Below, piece by piece: positions 30,879 to 40,355 of a stretch of 64,000 bases of DNA; position 1 is the stretch's first letter, and each line of letters begins with the position of its first letter. Source of the stretch: Burkholderiales bacterium (lineage in GTDB: Bacteria; Pseudomonadota; Gammaproteobacteria; Burkholderiales; Burkholderiaceae_D); NCBI GenBank assembly GCA_016200895.1, contig JACQDX010000010.1, positions 19,073 to 83,072 on the forward strand. The letters are read 5' to 3'. The notes under the pieces are model-generated. The model made no database searches. It was not told the origin of the DNA and saw only the letters and a list, made by a program, of their open reading frames with translations. A program made the translations under genes and the position numbers.

Positions 30879-32156
30879 ATGTTTACAAATACCATCAAAA
30901 AAATTGCCCGCGCCGGTCTTCTGGTCAGCTTGGGTCTCAGTTTTTGCTATTCTGCCTATGCGCAGCAAGAAATCAAGATAGGCGTTATCTATCCATTGTC
31001 CGGTGCAGCTGCATCCTCAGGCAGTGAAATGAAAAACGCACTGGAACTGGCTGCTGACATCGTCAATAACGGTGCCAAAAGTGTCCCCAATCTGCCATTC
31101 TCTGCTGGCGGTGGCTTGCCCAACCTGAAGGGTGCGAAGATCAAACTTGTTTTTGCTGACCATCAGGGTAATCCGCAAATCGGTGCGACAGAAACCGAGA
31201 GACTGATCACCCAGGAAAAGGTGGTCGCCGTGGTCGGTGCCTACTTCAGTAACGTGACGGCAACGACCAGCCAGGTGGCAGAAAAATACAAGATCCCCTA
31301 TGTGAATCCTGAGTCATCTTCATCGACTCTGACACAGCGCGGCTTCAAATGGTTTTTCCGCACGACTGCCCATGATGATTTGTTCGTCCATAATTTCTTT
31401 GAATTCTTCAAAGAGCTGGAAGCCAAAAAAGGCATCAAGGTCAAGCAACTCGCCACTTTCAATGAAAACACTTTGTGGGGCAATGAAACAACGAAGCTGG
31501 AAACCAAGCTCGCAGCAGAAAAAGGCTACAACCTGGTGAAAACCATCGTCTATCCAGCCAAGAGCACACAGCTGACTTCTGAAGTGCAGCAATTGAAATC
31601 AGCCAGCCCGCAAGTCGTCATGCAGTCTTCTTATTTGGGTGACGCCATCATGGCGATGAAAACCTATAAGGAACTGGGCTTTTCACCAGACATGATTTTG
31701 GCGAACAATGCCGGCTTTACCGATACAGAATTCCGCCGCACGCTGGGAAAAGACGCTGATTACGTCATCACCCGTGAAGTCTGGTCACCTGATCTCGCCA
31801 AAAATAATCCTCTGATCAAGCAAGTCAATGATTTGTATAACAGCAAATATAAGGCCGACTTTACCGGCAATTCTTCCCGCACTTTTACGGGTCTGATGAC
31901 ACTGGTTGATGCCATTAACCGCGCCGGTTCTACCGAGCCAGAAGCTATCCGCAAAGCACTGACAGAAACCAATATCCCTGCCAATAAACTGATCATGCCG
32001 TGGAAGGGTGTGAAGTTTGATGAGCATGGCCAAAACGTTTTGGGTTCCGGCATCCTGGTACAGATCATCGATGGCAAATACAACACGGTATGGCCTTTTG
32101 ATCTGGCGACTAAAGATGTGGTCTGGCCTATGCCTAAGTGGGATCAACGCAAGTAA
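30879..32156 (+). CDS. Branched-chain-amino-acid-type ABC substrate-binding protein
   Basis: 425 residues with signal peptide (ending AYAQ), type I periplasmic binding fold (IGVIYPLSGAAASSG at the mature start; VVGAYFSNVTATTSQVAE). The start ATG at 30879 follows GGAG at 30866-30869. It heads the liv-type set and would bind an amino acid or amide for it. A GC-rich hairpin follows the stop. Confidence 0.9.
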   Translation: MFTNTIKKIARAGLLVSLGLSFCYSAYAQQEIKIGVIYPLSGAAASSGSEMKNALELAADIVNNGAKSVPNLPFSAGGGLPNLKGAKIKLVFADHQGNPQIGATETERLITQEKVVAVVGAYFSNVTATTSQVAEKYKIPYVNPESSSSTLTQRGFKWFFRTTAHDDLFVHNFFEFFKELEAKKGIKVKQLATFNENTLWGNETTKLETKLAAEKGYNLVKTIVYPAKSTQLTSEVQQLKSASPQVVMQSSYLGDAIMAMKTYKELGFSPDMILANNAGFTDTEFRRTLGKDADYVITREVWSPDLAKNNPLIKQVNDLYNSKYKADFTGNSSRTFTGLMTLVDAINRAGSTEPEAIRKALTETNIPANKLIMPWKGVKFDEHGQNVLGSGILVQIIDGKYNTVWPFDLATKDVVWPMPKWDQRK

Positions 32157-32192
32157 GCCACAAATCAGAAGTTCAGCAGGACATGAAGCAAA

Positions 32193-32216
32193 CTTGCCCG
32201 GTCATTACCGGGCAAG
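32193..32216 (+). other. Intercistronic hairpin after the binding-protein gene
   Basis: CTTGCCCGG and CCGGGCAAG pair around a 6-nt loop with no T-run. Such hairpins often raise the level of the binding-protein mRNA over that of the permeases. Confidence 0.55.
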
Positions 32217-32299
32217 GAAACCAAAAAGTAAAAAAATGCCGGGCGATACCTGACGTCGGTTTTACATAGCTATACATAAGAGGAAGTGCGAGGAGAAAT

Positions 32300-33166
32300 A
32301 TGTCCCTTGAAATTATTATTCAAACCCTGGCGTCAGGGATCTTGATCGGTTTGATCTATGCGCTGGTGGCGATAGGATTGACTCTGATCTTTGGCGTCAT
32401 GGATGTCGTCAACTTTTCCCATGGTGAGTTTCTGATGTTCGGCATGTATTCCAGTTTCTGGATGTACTCGCTGTTTGCATTGGACCCCATATTTACCCTG
32501 CCTTTAACGGCACTGTTCTTGTTTGCGCTTGGCGTGATCCTCTACAAACTAATCATCAAAAAGATCACCAATGCGCCGATGCTGTCGCAGATTTTTACTA
32601 CCTTTGGTTTGATGATGCTGTTCCGTGGTCTGGCGCAGTTTTTCTGGAAGCCAGATTTTAGGACGGTTGATCATTCCATCGTATCTGGTTCGGTACAGAT
32701 ATTCGGTATACAGGTGGGCATGCCGCAGGTGACTGCGGGTGTTGGAGCGATCCTGGTGACCATGGGGATTTATCTTTTTCTCACCAAGACCCGCGCCGGT
32801 GCAGCACTGGAAGCGACCGCTGCTGATAAAGAAGCGGCACAACTGATGGGCATCGATTCACAAAAAATGTTTGCCATGGCCTGGGGCATAGGTGCAGCTT
32901 GCGCCGGTGTCGCGGGTGCATTGTTGTCGACATTCTTTCCCATCTTCCCAGAAGTGGGCGCGAACTTTATCTTGATTGCCTTCGTGGTGGTAAACCTGGG
33001 TGGTTTTGGTAGCGTGATTGGTGCCTTGTTTGCCGGGATTATTGTCGGTGTCATTGAGGTCATGGGTGGTTTTCTGATCGGGCCGCAATATAAATTGGCA
33101 CTGGTGCTTGGCTTGTTCCTGGCGGTGTTGATGTTCCGTCCGCAAGGGCTGATGGGTAAGCAATAG
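32300..33166 (+). CDS. Branched-chain-type ABC permease, LivH-like
   Basis: 288 residues with about eight membrane helices. The family motif GLTLIFGVMDVVNFSHGEF is clear in residues about 28-46, and the EAA-like loop KEAAQLMGIDSQK is present. It starts at ATG 32300 after AGGAG. It forms the channel with the LivM-like protein encoded 19 bp downstream. Confidence 0.93.
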   Translation: MSLEIIIQTLASGILIGLIYALVAIGLTLIFGVMDVVNFSHGEFLMFGMYSSFWMYSLFALDPIFTLPLTALFLFALGVILYKLIIKKITNAPMLSQIFTTFGLMMLFRGLAQFFWKPDFRTVDHSIVSGSVQIFGIQVGMPQVTAGVGAILVTMGIYLFLTKTRAGAALEATAADKEAAQLMGIDSQKMFAMAWGIGAACAGVAGALLSTFFPIFPEVGANFILIAFVVVNLGGFGSVIGALFAGIIVGVIEVMGGFLIGPQYKLALVLGLFLAVLMFRPQGLMGKQ

Positions 33167-33185
33167 CGTAGAAAAAGGTAGAGAT

Positions 33186-34256
33186 ATGAACATACAAGAT
33201 AAAACCGTGATCTCGGCGCATGAGTTGCTGGCGCCAGATTCACATGGCAATTCCTCGGTGAAATACATACTGTTGGCTCTGTGCCTGGTTGCCGCGTTGC
33301 TGGTGCCTGTGGTGGTTAAAGACCCGTCACACCAGAATCTGGCGATATTGATTTTGATGGCGGCACAACTGGGTGTAGCCTGGAATATCGTCGGTGGTTA
33401 TGCGGGCCAGGTCTCGCTGGGGCATGTGGCTTTTTACGGGCTGGGTGCTTATACCTCGACACTGCTGTTGACGCAATTTGGCCTGAACGCCTGGGTGGCG
33501 ATGATCTGTGGTGGCATATTGGCGGCGGCAATCAGTCTCATCATAGGCTGGTCATGCTTTCGTCTTAATGGGCATTACTTTGGCATGGCGACCATTGCGG
33601 TGGCTGAAATCATCCAGATCATTTTCACCAACTGGGAATATGCTGGCGCTGCCGTTGGCCTGACCATACCCATGGACCAGCAAGGCTGGGGCAGCATGAT
33701 ATTTACTGACAAGGCACCGTATTACTACATTGCCCTTGGTCTCTTGCTGATAACGCTGGCGGTGAATTACTGGATAGAACACAGCTATCTCGGTTACTAC
33801 TTCCGCGCCATCAAGGATGAACCAGATGCAGCACGCAGCCTGGGTATCAACCTCAGTCGCTATAAGCAAATTGCTTTTGCCGTCAGTAGTTTCTTTACCG
33901 CCATCGGTGGCAGCCTGTATGCACAGAAGGAATTGTATATAGACCCTGGCTCAGTCCTGCACACAGGTCTGTCGATCAAGATGGCATTGGTATCCATCCT
34001 CGGCGGGGTAGGCACGTTGCTGGGGCCAGTCATCGGTGCGGGTGTATTGACTTTCATTGAAGAAGGCACGCGTGCCCTGTTTGGTGGCTCTGGTCGTGGT
34101 ACTGACCTGGTGATTTATGCGGCCTTGATCGTGGTGATTGCCGTGTATTACCCGACAGGTGTACTGGGCTGGATCAAGCAATTTTTTGCGCGCAGAAAAG
34201 CAGTCAAGGCGCAAAAAGAACAAGATGTACAAGAGGCAAAAAGGGAGGCAGCATGA
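33186..34256 (+). CDS. Branched-chain-type ABC permease, LivM-like
   Basis: 356 residues, about ten helices. GYAGQVSLGHVAFYGLGAYT and the coupling loop IKDEPDAARSLGINLSRYK identify the LivM family. Its TGA overlaps the next ATG (ATGA at 34253). Charged Lys/Glu-rich C-terminus. Confidence 0.93.
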   Translation: MNIQDKTVISAHELLAPDSHGNSSVKYILLALCLVAALLVPVVVKDPSHQNLAILILMAAQLGVAWNIVGGYAGQVSLGHVAFYGLGAYTSTLLLTQFGLNAWVAMICGGILAAAISLIIGWSCFRLNGHYFGMATIAVAEIIQIIFTNWEYAGAAVGLTIPMDQQGWGSMIFTDKAPYYYIALGLLLITLAVNYWIEHSYLGYYFRAIKDEPDAARSLGINLSRYKQIAFAVSSFFTAIGGSLYAQKELYIDPGSVLHTGLSIKMALVSILGGVGTLLGPVIGAGVLTFIEEGTRALFGGSGRGTDLVIYAALIVVIAVYYPTGVLGWIKQFFARRKAVKAQKEQDVQEAKREAA

Positions 34257-34966
34257 GCTTGTTGCGAGTAGAGAGCGTCAGCAAACGCTTTGGCGGCATC
34301 ACCGCCAACCAGGATGTCTCATTTGAAGTGGGCGCAGGCAAGATCGTTGGCCTGATAGGCCCGAATGGTGCAGGCAAGACGACGATGTTTAATTGCATTG
34401 CCGGTTATGCGCCACCAACTACCGGTGAAATCTGGATGAATGACATCAAGGTATCCGGCATGAGCCCTGAACAATGTGCCCGCGCCGGCATAGGCCGTAC
34501 CTTCCAGGTGGCACGTACTTTCACCAGCATGACAGCGCTGGAAAACGTCATGGTCGGTGCCTTTTTGATCAACAAAAATGTGGGTGATGCGAGACAAAGC
34601 GCAGCAAAATTGCTGAGCTTTGTCAACCTGGGCCAATTCAAGGACAAGCCCGCTGGCAGCATGACCATCAGTGAACAGCGCCGTCTTGCCGTTGCCCGCG
34701 CGCTAGCCGTCAGGCCGCGTTTGTTGCTGATGGATGAAGTCATGGCGGGTTTGAATCCGACGGAAGTCAAAGAGACAGTGGACGTGGTCTTGAAAATTCG
34801 TGAGGAGGGTATTTCCTGTCTCATCGTTGAGCACGTGCTGGAAGGCATAATGCCGATTGCGGATGCCATTGTTGTGCTCGATTATGGCAAGAAGATAGCC
34901 GAAGGTAGTCCTGAACAAGTCTCTAACGATCCCAAAGTGATCGCTGCTTACCTGGGAGATGAATGA
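34253..34966 (+). CDS. Branched-chain-type ABC ATPase, LivG-like
   Basis: 237 residues. Walker A GPNGAGKT (36-43) and Walker B LLLMDEVMAGLNP are intact, with the LivG-style ending VLDYGKKIAEGSPEQV. The signature loop reads SMTISEQRR rather than LSGGQQR, a deviation of a kind seen in some LivG proteins. Overlaps livF-like start by ATGA. Confidence 0.92.
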   Translation: MSLLRVESVSKRFGGITANQDVSFEVGAGKIVGLIGPNGAGKTTMFNCIAGYAPPTTGEIWMNDIKVSGMSPEQCARAGIGRTFQVARTFTSMTALENVMVGAFLINKNVGDARQSAAKLLSFVNLGQFKDKPAGSMTISEQRRLAVARALAVRPRLLLMDEVMAGLNPTEVKETVDVVLKIREEGISCLIVEHVLEGIMPIADAIVVLDYGKKIAEGSPEQVSNDPKVIAAYLGDE

Positions 34967-35670
34967 TGCTGCAAGTAAGAAATCTGAGAGTCAGTTATGA
35001 CGGCGTGCTGGCCTTGTCCAAAGTCGATATCGATGTAGAGAAGGGCAAGATCGTCGCCCTGGTCGGCGGTAATGGCAATGGCAAGACCACCACTTTGCGG
35101 GCCATCGCCGGTTTGAATGCGGCGGATGCTGGCCAGATCGTATTCGATGGCAAGCCACTGGAAAAAATCCCGGCCAGCAAACGGGTGGGACTGGGCTTGT
35201 CGCTGGTACCGGAAGGGCGGCGCATCTTTGCCCGCCTGACGGTGGAAAGGAATTTGCAACTGGGTGCCTATACCCGCCGTGATGATGACGAAGTAGCTGA
35301 GTCCATCGACACCATGTACACCTTGTTCCCCATTCTCAAGGAAAGGCGTTATCAACTGGCAGGCACCATGAGCGGCGGCGAACAACAAATGCTGGCGATA
35401 GGCCGTGGCCTGATGGCGAAACCAAAATTGCTGTTGCTGGATGAACCATCCTGGGGTATCGCTCCGAAGTTTGTCACCAAGGTGCTCGACACCATACAAC
35501 TGATTAATCAGCAGGGTATGTCGATACTGCTGGTCGAGCAAAACCTGCACAAGGCGCTGGCAATTGCGCATCACGGTTATGTCATTCAGACAGGTCGCAT
35601 CGTCATGCAAGGGACAGGGCAAGAACTGCTCAACAATGACGATGTCAAGAAGGCTTATTTGGGTGTCTGA
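34963..35670 (+). CDS. Branched-chain-type ABC ATPase, LivF-like
   Basis: 235 residues. Walker A GGNGNGKT, signature MSGGEQQMLAIGR and Walker B LLLLDEPSWGIAP identify LivF. It starts within the livG-like stop (ATG at 34963; a second ATG follows at once). It completes the two-ATPase motor for the liv-type importer. A perfect hairpin lies 33 bp after its stop. Confidence 0.93.
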   Translation: MMLQVRNLRVSYDGVLALSKVDIDVEKGKIVALVGGNGNGKTTTLRAIAGLNAADAGQIVFDGKPLEKIPASKRVGLGLSLVPEGRRIFARLTVERNLQLGAYTRRDDDEVAESIDTMYTLFPILKERRYQLAGTMSGGEQQMLAIGRGLMAKPKLLLLDEPSWGIAPKFVTKVLDTIQLINQQGMSILLVEQNLHKALAIAHHGYVIQTGRIVMQGTGQELLNNDDVKKAYLGV

Positions 35671-35702
35671 TATTGCGTAAGCGGTAATGTACTGAAGTAG
35701 GT

Positions 35703-35728
35703 AGCAGCAAGTGTTTTCACTTGCTGCT
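35703..35728 (+). terminator. Hairpin at the end of the liv operon
   Basis: AGCAGCAAGTG and CACTTGCTGCT pair perfectly over 11 bp with a TTTT loop. It lacks a T-run downstream, so it may act as a weak or Rho-assisted terminator or protect the 3' end. Confidence 0.5.
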
Positions 35729-35785
35729 CTCCTGATTCGCCTGCGAATTTAGTAAAGAAATGCATTTTGACTTTAGGGGCTAGCC

Positions 35786-37420
35786 ATGCTGAACAAGTAC
35801 ATCAGGAACTGGAAGATAGGCCATAAGCTGGGTCTGGGTTTTGCGTTTGTTATCTTGCTCATGCTGGCCCTGACGGTCACCGGGTACACGCAACTTGGGC
35901 GGGTGAACCAGGGCGTGAACCTCGTCGTCAAGGAAGTCTATCCAAAGACAGCGACAGTCAACCGTATCAAGTCTGACCTTGATCATATCGCCCGCAGCAT
36001 GCGCAATCTCTTGCTGCTATCTACGCTGGATGAAAGAAAGCCTGAGCAGGCTGCGATAGAAAAATCAGGCAAACAGATAGAGCTTGATCTGGCGCAGTTT
36101 GGTAAACAGGCCAGCTCAGCAGAAGAGAAAAAACTTTTGCAGGCCGTGCTGGCAGCAAAACAGCGTTACCAGCCTGTACTCGACAAGTTCCTCAAGCTGG
36201 TGGTAGACAATGAGGTGGAGCAGGCCAAGGACCTCGTGTTACCGGAGATCGCTCCTTTGCAAGACCAGTATTTTGCTGCACTCGATCAACTGGTTGTATT
36301 ACAAGCCAGCCAGATGGAGCGCAGCGGTAGCGATGCTGCATCTATCTCTGGAGCGGCACAAGTGCTGATGATCATCTTGCTGGCTTTTGCTGGCGTGGTG
36401 GCAGTCCTGATCGCCATCCTCACCACCAGGGCGATTACTTCTTCGCTGAAGGCAGCTATCCTGCTTGCTGAATCAGTTGCCGGTGGCGATTTGCGCGCTG
36501 ATATTGAAGTCAGGAGCAATGATGAGACAGGTCAATTGCTGGCATCGCTCAACCAGATGAGCCAGAGCCTGATCAGCACCGTGGGCCAGGTCAGGCAAAG
36601 TTCAGAAAAAATTGGCATAGCCTCGCGCGAAATCGCCAATGGCAATATGGATTTGTCTAATCGCACAGAACAGCAGGCATCGGGGCTGGAAGAAACCGCG
36701 GCGTCGATGGAACAACTTACCGCCACGGTAGGCCAAAATGCAGAGAACGCCGCCCAGGCGCATGAATTGGCTGGCAAGGCTTATCAGCATGCGGGCAAAG
36801 GTGGCAAGGTGATCGATCAGGTGGAGCTCACCATGGGCGCGATCAAGGCGAGTTCCAATAAAATAGTAGATATCATTGGCGTCATTGATGGCATCGCTTT
36901 TCAAACCAATATCCTGGCACTGAATGCCGCGGTGGAGGCTGCGCGTGCCGGTGAAAACGGGCGTGGCTTTGCGGTGGTGGCGGCAGAAGTACGCAACCTG
37001 TCGCAAAGATCGGCCAGTGCGGCGAAAGAGATCAAGACTTTGATTGCCGATTCAGTCGGGCAGGTGGATGCCGGTGGCAAGCTTGTCAATGAAGCTAGCC
37101 TGACCATGCGCGATATCGTCAGCTCAGTCCAGCATGTAGCCCAAATCATCAGTGAAATCAGCGCGGCCAGTCGTGAACAAAATACCGGCATAGTGCAAGT
37201 CAACCAGGCCATCAGCATGATGGACCAGATGACGCAGCAAAATGCGGCACTGGTAGAGCAGGCGGCTGCCGCAGCCAGGAGCATGCAGGATGAAGCAGAA
37301 TTACTGGTGGATACAGTGGCAGTGTTCAAGCTGGAAAAAAATATACAAGCTGCACCAATACGTGCTAAGGCAGTGCCGGTATTGGCGATTTCCAGGAGTA
37401 ACAAGACAGTAAATGGCTAA
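35786..37420 (+). CDS. Methyl-accepting chemotaxis protein
   Basis: 544 residues. A membrane helix (about 15-37), a periplasmic four-helix-bundle sensor (about 40-190), a second helix (about 193-215), HAMP, and the MCP signalling domain with the conserved hairpin tip [20 protein letters not shown]. No C-terminal CheR-tethering pentapeptide is seen. It reports an external ligand to CheA. It lies between the liv transporter and the MarR regulator, so it may sense the same nutrient. Confidence 0.93.
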   Translation: MLNKYIRNWKIGHKLGLGFAFVILLMLALTVTGYTQLGRVNQGVNLVVKEVYPKTATVNRIKSDLDHIARSMRNLLLLSTLDERKPEQAAIEKSGKQIELDLAQFGKQASSAEEKKLLQAVLAAKQRYQPVLDKFLKLVVDNEVEQAKDLVLPEIAPLQDQYFAALDQLVVLQASQMERSGSDAASISGAAQVLMIILLAFAGVVAVLIAILTTRAITSSLKAAILLAESVAGGDLRADIEVRSNDETGQLLASLNQMSQSLISTVGQVRQSSEKIGIASREIANGNMDLSNRTEQQASGLEETAASMEQLTATVGQNAENAAQAHELAGKAYQHAGKGGKVIDQVELTMGAIKASSNKIVDIIGVIDGIAFQTNILALNAAVEAARAGENGRGFAVVAAEVRNLSQRSASAAKEIKTLIADSVGQVDAGGKLVNEASLTMRDIVSSVQHVAQIISEISAASREQNTGIVQVNQAISMMDQMTQQNAALVEQAAAAARSMQDEAELLVDTVAVFKLEKNIQAAPIRAKAVPVLAISRSNKTVNG

Positions 37421-37480
37421 AGCGAGCTGGATGCCAGGCCGCGTATGCTGTGGATAAAAACATAAAATATCGATTTTTTA

Positions 37481-37492
37481 TTGATAAATCAA
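37481..37492. promoter_or_regulatory. Candidate operator upstream of the MarR gene
   Basis: TTGATAAATCAA is an inverted repeat of TTGAT around AA, 89 bp before the ATG, in an AT-rich stretch that also holds ATCGAT. It could be an autoregulatory site; symmetry alone is weak evidence. Confidence 0.3.
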
Positions 37493-37581
37493 TGCGAAAA
37501 GACTGACTTTTTGCTCAAAGAAGATAAAATCAGGCTATGAATTACGCCAGTTTTTATTCAATTTATCTTTAAAGAGTCCTT

Positions 37582-38154
37582 ATGTCCACGACCAAGCCTG
37601 CTAAGACAGTCACGAAAACCGGTCTTAGCCCAGCAGCTTCCAGCGCCACACCCAGAGTACCTATCGTCTCCTCTTCCCATCTGGCTGAGGGCAGGAGTGC
37701 AGAATTGAGTGAATTTGAGTTTGGAATGATTATTGCCAGCAATGCCTTCAACCGATGGGCGGTCAGGTGTATGGCTGCAGTGGGCATGAAAGACATGACC
37801 ATTACTGACGTACTGGTGCTGCATCATATCAACCACCGCGCGCGTGAGAAAAAGCTGGCCGATATCGCCTTCATACTGAATATTGAAGATACCCATATCG
37901 TCAATTATTCTCTCAAGAAATTGCAGGCATTGAAACTGGTACAGACTGAGAAGCGCGGCAAGGAAATTCTGTATTCAACCAATGAGGCTGGCCGTGATAT
38001 CTGTCGTCGCTATTCTGAAGTTCGTGAGCAGGTACTGGTATCTGCCCTGACTGGTGACGGCACCGAGAGTTTTGAGTTAAGTGAGTTGGCGCGTTTCCTG
38101 CGGGTATTGTCTGGCTTGTATGAGCAGGCGGCCAGGGCTGCGACATCCTTGTAG
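37582..38154 (+). CDS. MarR-type winged-helix regulator
   Basis: 190 residues. A disordered Ser/Ala/Pro tail (1-40) precedes a winged-helix core: LADIAFILNIEDTHIVNYSLKK as recognition region in short form, and the wing EKRGKEILYSTNEAG. Similar winged-helix proteins accompany hydantoinase and oxoprolinase loci, which fits the genes upstream. It is the best candidate regulator of the uptake region; ligand unknown. Confidence 0.78.
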   Translation: MSTTKPAKTVTKTGLSPAASSATPRVPIVSSSHLAEGRSAELSEFEFGMIIASNAFNRWAVRCMAAVGMKDMTITDVLVLHHINHRAREKKLADIAFILNIEDTHIVNYSLKKLQALKLVQTEKRGKEILYSTNEAGRDICRRYSEVREQVLVSALTGDGTESFELSELARFLRVLSGLYEQAARAATSL

Positions 38155-38191
38155 AAGCTGTCCTATCCCCCAAATTGGGGAGGTCGTCATT

Positions 38192-38467
38192 TTACTGGTC
38201 CTGGTGCAATTGCCTGGCTTGTTTCTGGTTCTTTTTAAGATTAATTGCCAGCAAGACGACGATGAGCTTGAAGATCATGAAGGCGATGAAGATACTCAAA
38301 GCCAGGGGCAAGATCATCAGGGCAACAGCAATCGCCAGGCAGATTGCCAGCAAATGTGGCAGTGGCAAGGCCATCATGGCCAGGAATGCCTTGCGGCAAA
38401 AATAATAAAATTCATGAGCTGCCTGGCGCATCAGTACGAATAATTGTTCGGTTTGAGCAGATTTCAT
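38192..38467 (-). CDS. Small two-helix membrane protein, unknown function
   Basis: 91 residues, ATG at 38467 after GGGGA. Two long hydrophobic stretches (about 27-50 and 52-76) and a charged Lys/Gln/His tail. I do not recognise the family. It converges on the MarR gene. Confidence 0.55.
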   Translation of the reverse strand: MKSAQTEQLFVLMRQAAHEFYYFCRKAFLAMMALPLPHLLAICLAIAVALMILPLALSIFIAFMIFKLIVVLLAINLKKNQKQARQLHQDQ

Positions 38468-38732
38468 TTGATTCCCCTTTGCTTTCTGGTTTTGTGATGT
38501 TGCAGCGATGGTTCAGAATAAGTCTTTACTATCTGGCCTGCAGCCGCTTTGCGACGAACTGCATGAATGCGGGATTAAGAGGTCCTTAAAGCTTGTCAAA
38601 GGGGTTTCTCTGGCTCTCTTGAAGGAAGCCAGACTGATACAATTGATAATTCATGTAAGCAGTCTTTTCCAAGACTGCATAAACAGGTTTCCCAAGGTAC
38701 AATAAAAAATCGTCAGCGTCCTTATTGCTATC

Positions 38733-39590
38733 ATGACAGACCAAAAAAGTACCGAATTCGCTTTCCTTGAAGCCTTCACTGCGGAATTGTCTGCCAAAAA
38801 GCTGATATTCCCGACTTCTTTAGGGGCAACCATGAAGATCAGGAAGGCGCTGAGCCAGGCGGACATCTCCACCGACATGGTGACGCGCATCATAGGTACT
38901 GAGCCGGTTTTGTCTGCCAAAGTACTGCACCTGAGTAATTCTGCCAGCTTTAATCCCCAGGGTAAGAAAATCACCGACTTGCGGGCCGCGACCAATTTGC
39001 TGGGGTTTTCTGCAGTACGCAATCTCGCCATTTCCATAGGCATGAAACAATTGGCGGAGAATAAATACAATGGCAGCCTGTCAGCACAAATGGATGGCTT
39101 GTGGCGGCGCAGCCTGCGTGTGGCAGCCCTGGCTATGGTGATTGCCAGAACCTATACCCGCCTCAGTGCAGACAAGGCCATGCTGGCTGGTTTGTTGCAC
39201 GATATAGGTAAATTCTATATTTTGAACCGGGCCAATCATTATCAAGAGTTGTTCAGTTCCGAGCAGGTGCTATGGGATTTGATCGATCACTGGCATGCCA
39301 GCATAGGCAGCGCGATACTGGAAGATTGGGAAATTTCTGAAGATATCCGTGTCGCTGTGCTTGACCACCGTGATCATCAGCCTGGCCCTACTCATAAAGT
39401 TGGCCTCATTGACGTAGTGACCGTAGCAGATTTCCTGGATGCGCATTTCGTCAATGAAAGCATAGCCGAACTCGACTGGAATACCGTACCAGCCAGTTTC
39501 AAAGTACTAAATATCGATAAAGATAATATCGATGCCCTGATGCAGGAAACCAGGACTGAACTGGCTTTGGTTTTGAAGGCTATTAACTAG
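38733..39590 (+). CDS. HDOD-domain signalling protein
   Basis: 285 residues made up mainly of one HDOD domain (about 22-220). The motif LLHDIGKF (His156-Asp157) and DHWHASIG resemble HD-type metal residues, though HDOD proteins are usually non-catalytic scaffolds in stress or second-messenger signalling. No GGDEF or receiver domain is fused. It stands alone on the plus strand, ahead of the converging LytTR regulator. Confidence 0.85.
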   Translation: MTDQKSTEFAFLEAFTAELSAKKLIFPTSLGATMKIRKALSQADISTDMVTRIIGTEPVLSAKVLHLSNSASFNPQGKKITDLRAATNLLGFSAVRNLAISIGMKQLAENKYNGSLSAQMDGLWRRSLRVAALAMVIARTYTRLSADKAMLAGLLHDIGKFYILNRANHYQELFSSEQVLWDLIDHWHASIGSAILEDWEISEDIRVAVLDHRDHQPGPTHKVGLIDVVTVADFLDAHFVNESIAELDWNTVPASFKVLNIDKDNIDALMQETRTELALVLKAIN

Positions 39591-39606
39591 AGTTGCAATT
39601 CTGGTT

Positions 39607-40353
39607 TCAATTCAACAATGCTCGTATACGTTCGTTACCAGCACGACTAACCGGTATTTGCGCGCCATTCTTCAGGACAGCAACCTGGCTGTCCTTGCTG
39701 GTCTTCTCAATCGCTTGCAATGCACTGATCTGTAACAGGAAAGAACGGTGCACGCGCACGAACTTGCTGGCGTCAAGCTGCGCTTCCAGATCGGACAGGC
39801 TCTGGGTTTTCATGTACGACTTGCCTGCTGCATGGATAAGGATGTAGTCATCCTGCGCTTCAACATAATCTATGCTTTCCATTGGCACCACATGCACCTG
39901 GCCACGGTCACGTATCAGCAGACGTTGCAGTTTTTCACTTTGCTGTGTCACCAACGTTTGTATGGATTGCGTTGACGACGGGATTTGCTCTGCGAGCAGC
40001 TTGCGTGCCTTGCTCAGTGCCTCATCAAAGCGTTGTTGTGAAAAAGGTTTCAATAAATAATCGACCGCATGCAGATCAAACGCTTTCAATGCGTATTGAT
40101 CATATGCGGTAGTGAAGATCACGCCGCCGCGTCTGCCAGTTAATTCCAGCACTTCCAGTCCTGACAGTTGTGGCATCTGTATATCCAGCAAGACCAGGTC
40201 AGGATTGAGTTTGCCTATTGCATCCACGGCTTCCAGCCCGGTTTCGCATTCACCGATGACTTCTATATCAGGATGAGAGCGCAAATATTCCAGCGATAAT
40301 TTGCGGGCCAGTTCTTCGTCATCGACGATCAAGACTTGTAAGCGCTTATTCAT
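39607..40353 (-). CDS. LytTR-type response regulator (AlgR/LytR-like)
   Basis: 248 residues. Receiver domain with the acidic pocket DDEE (11-14) and phospho-acceptor Asp57 (LVLLDIQMP). The C-terminal LytTR DNA-binding domain (about 145-248) has DYVEAQDDYILIH and FVRVHRSFLL. Starts 2 bp after the sensor kinase stop, so the pair is co-translated. Likely controls the operon it belongs to; a matching direct repeat lies at 42744-42773. Confidence 0.92.
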   Translation of the reverse strand: MNKRLQVLIVDDEELARKLSLEYLRSHPDIEVIGECETGLEAVDAIGKLNPDLVLLDIQMPQLSGLEVLELTGRRGGVIFTTAYDQYALKAFDLHAVDYLLKPFSQQRFDEALSKARKLLAEQIPSSTQSIQTLVTQQSEKLQRLLIRDRGQVHVVPMESIDYVEAQDDYILIHAAGKSYMKTQSLSDLEAQLDASKFVRVHRSFLLQISALQAIEKTSKDSQVAVLKNGAQIPVSRAGNERIRALLN

Positions 40354-40355
40354 AC

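Noticed and set aside
38160..38190. CCCCAA/TTGGGG hairpin as a terminator
   Set aside because: The stem is only 6 bp with a 1-nt loop and no T-run.
38081..38443. 120-codon plus-strand frame after the MarR gene
   Set aside because: It overlaps the MarR 3' end and opposes a better-supported membrane-protein gene with a good ribosome site.
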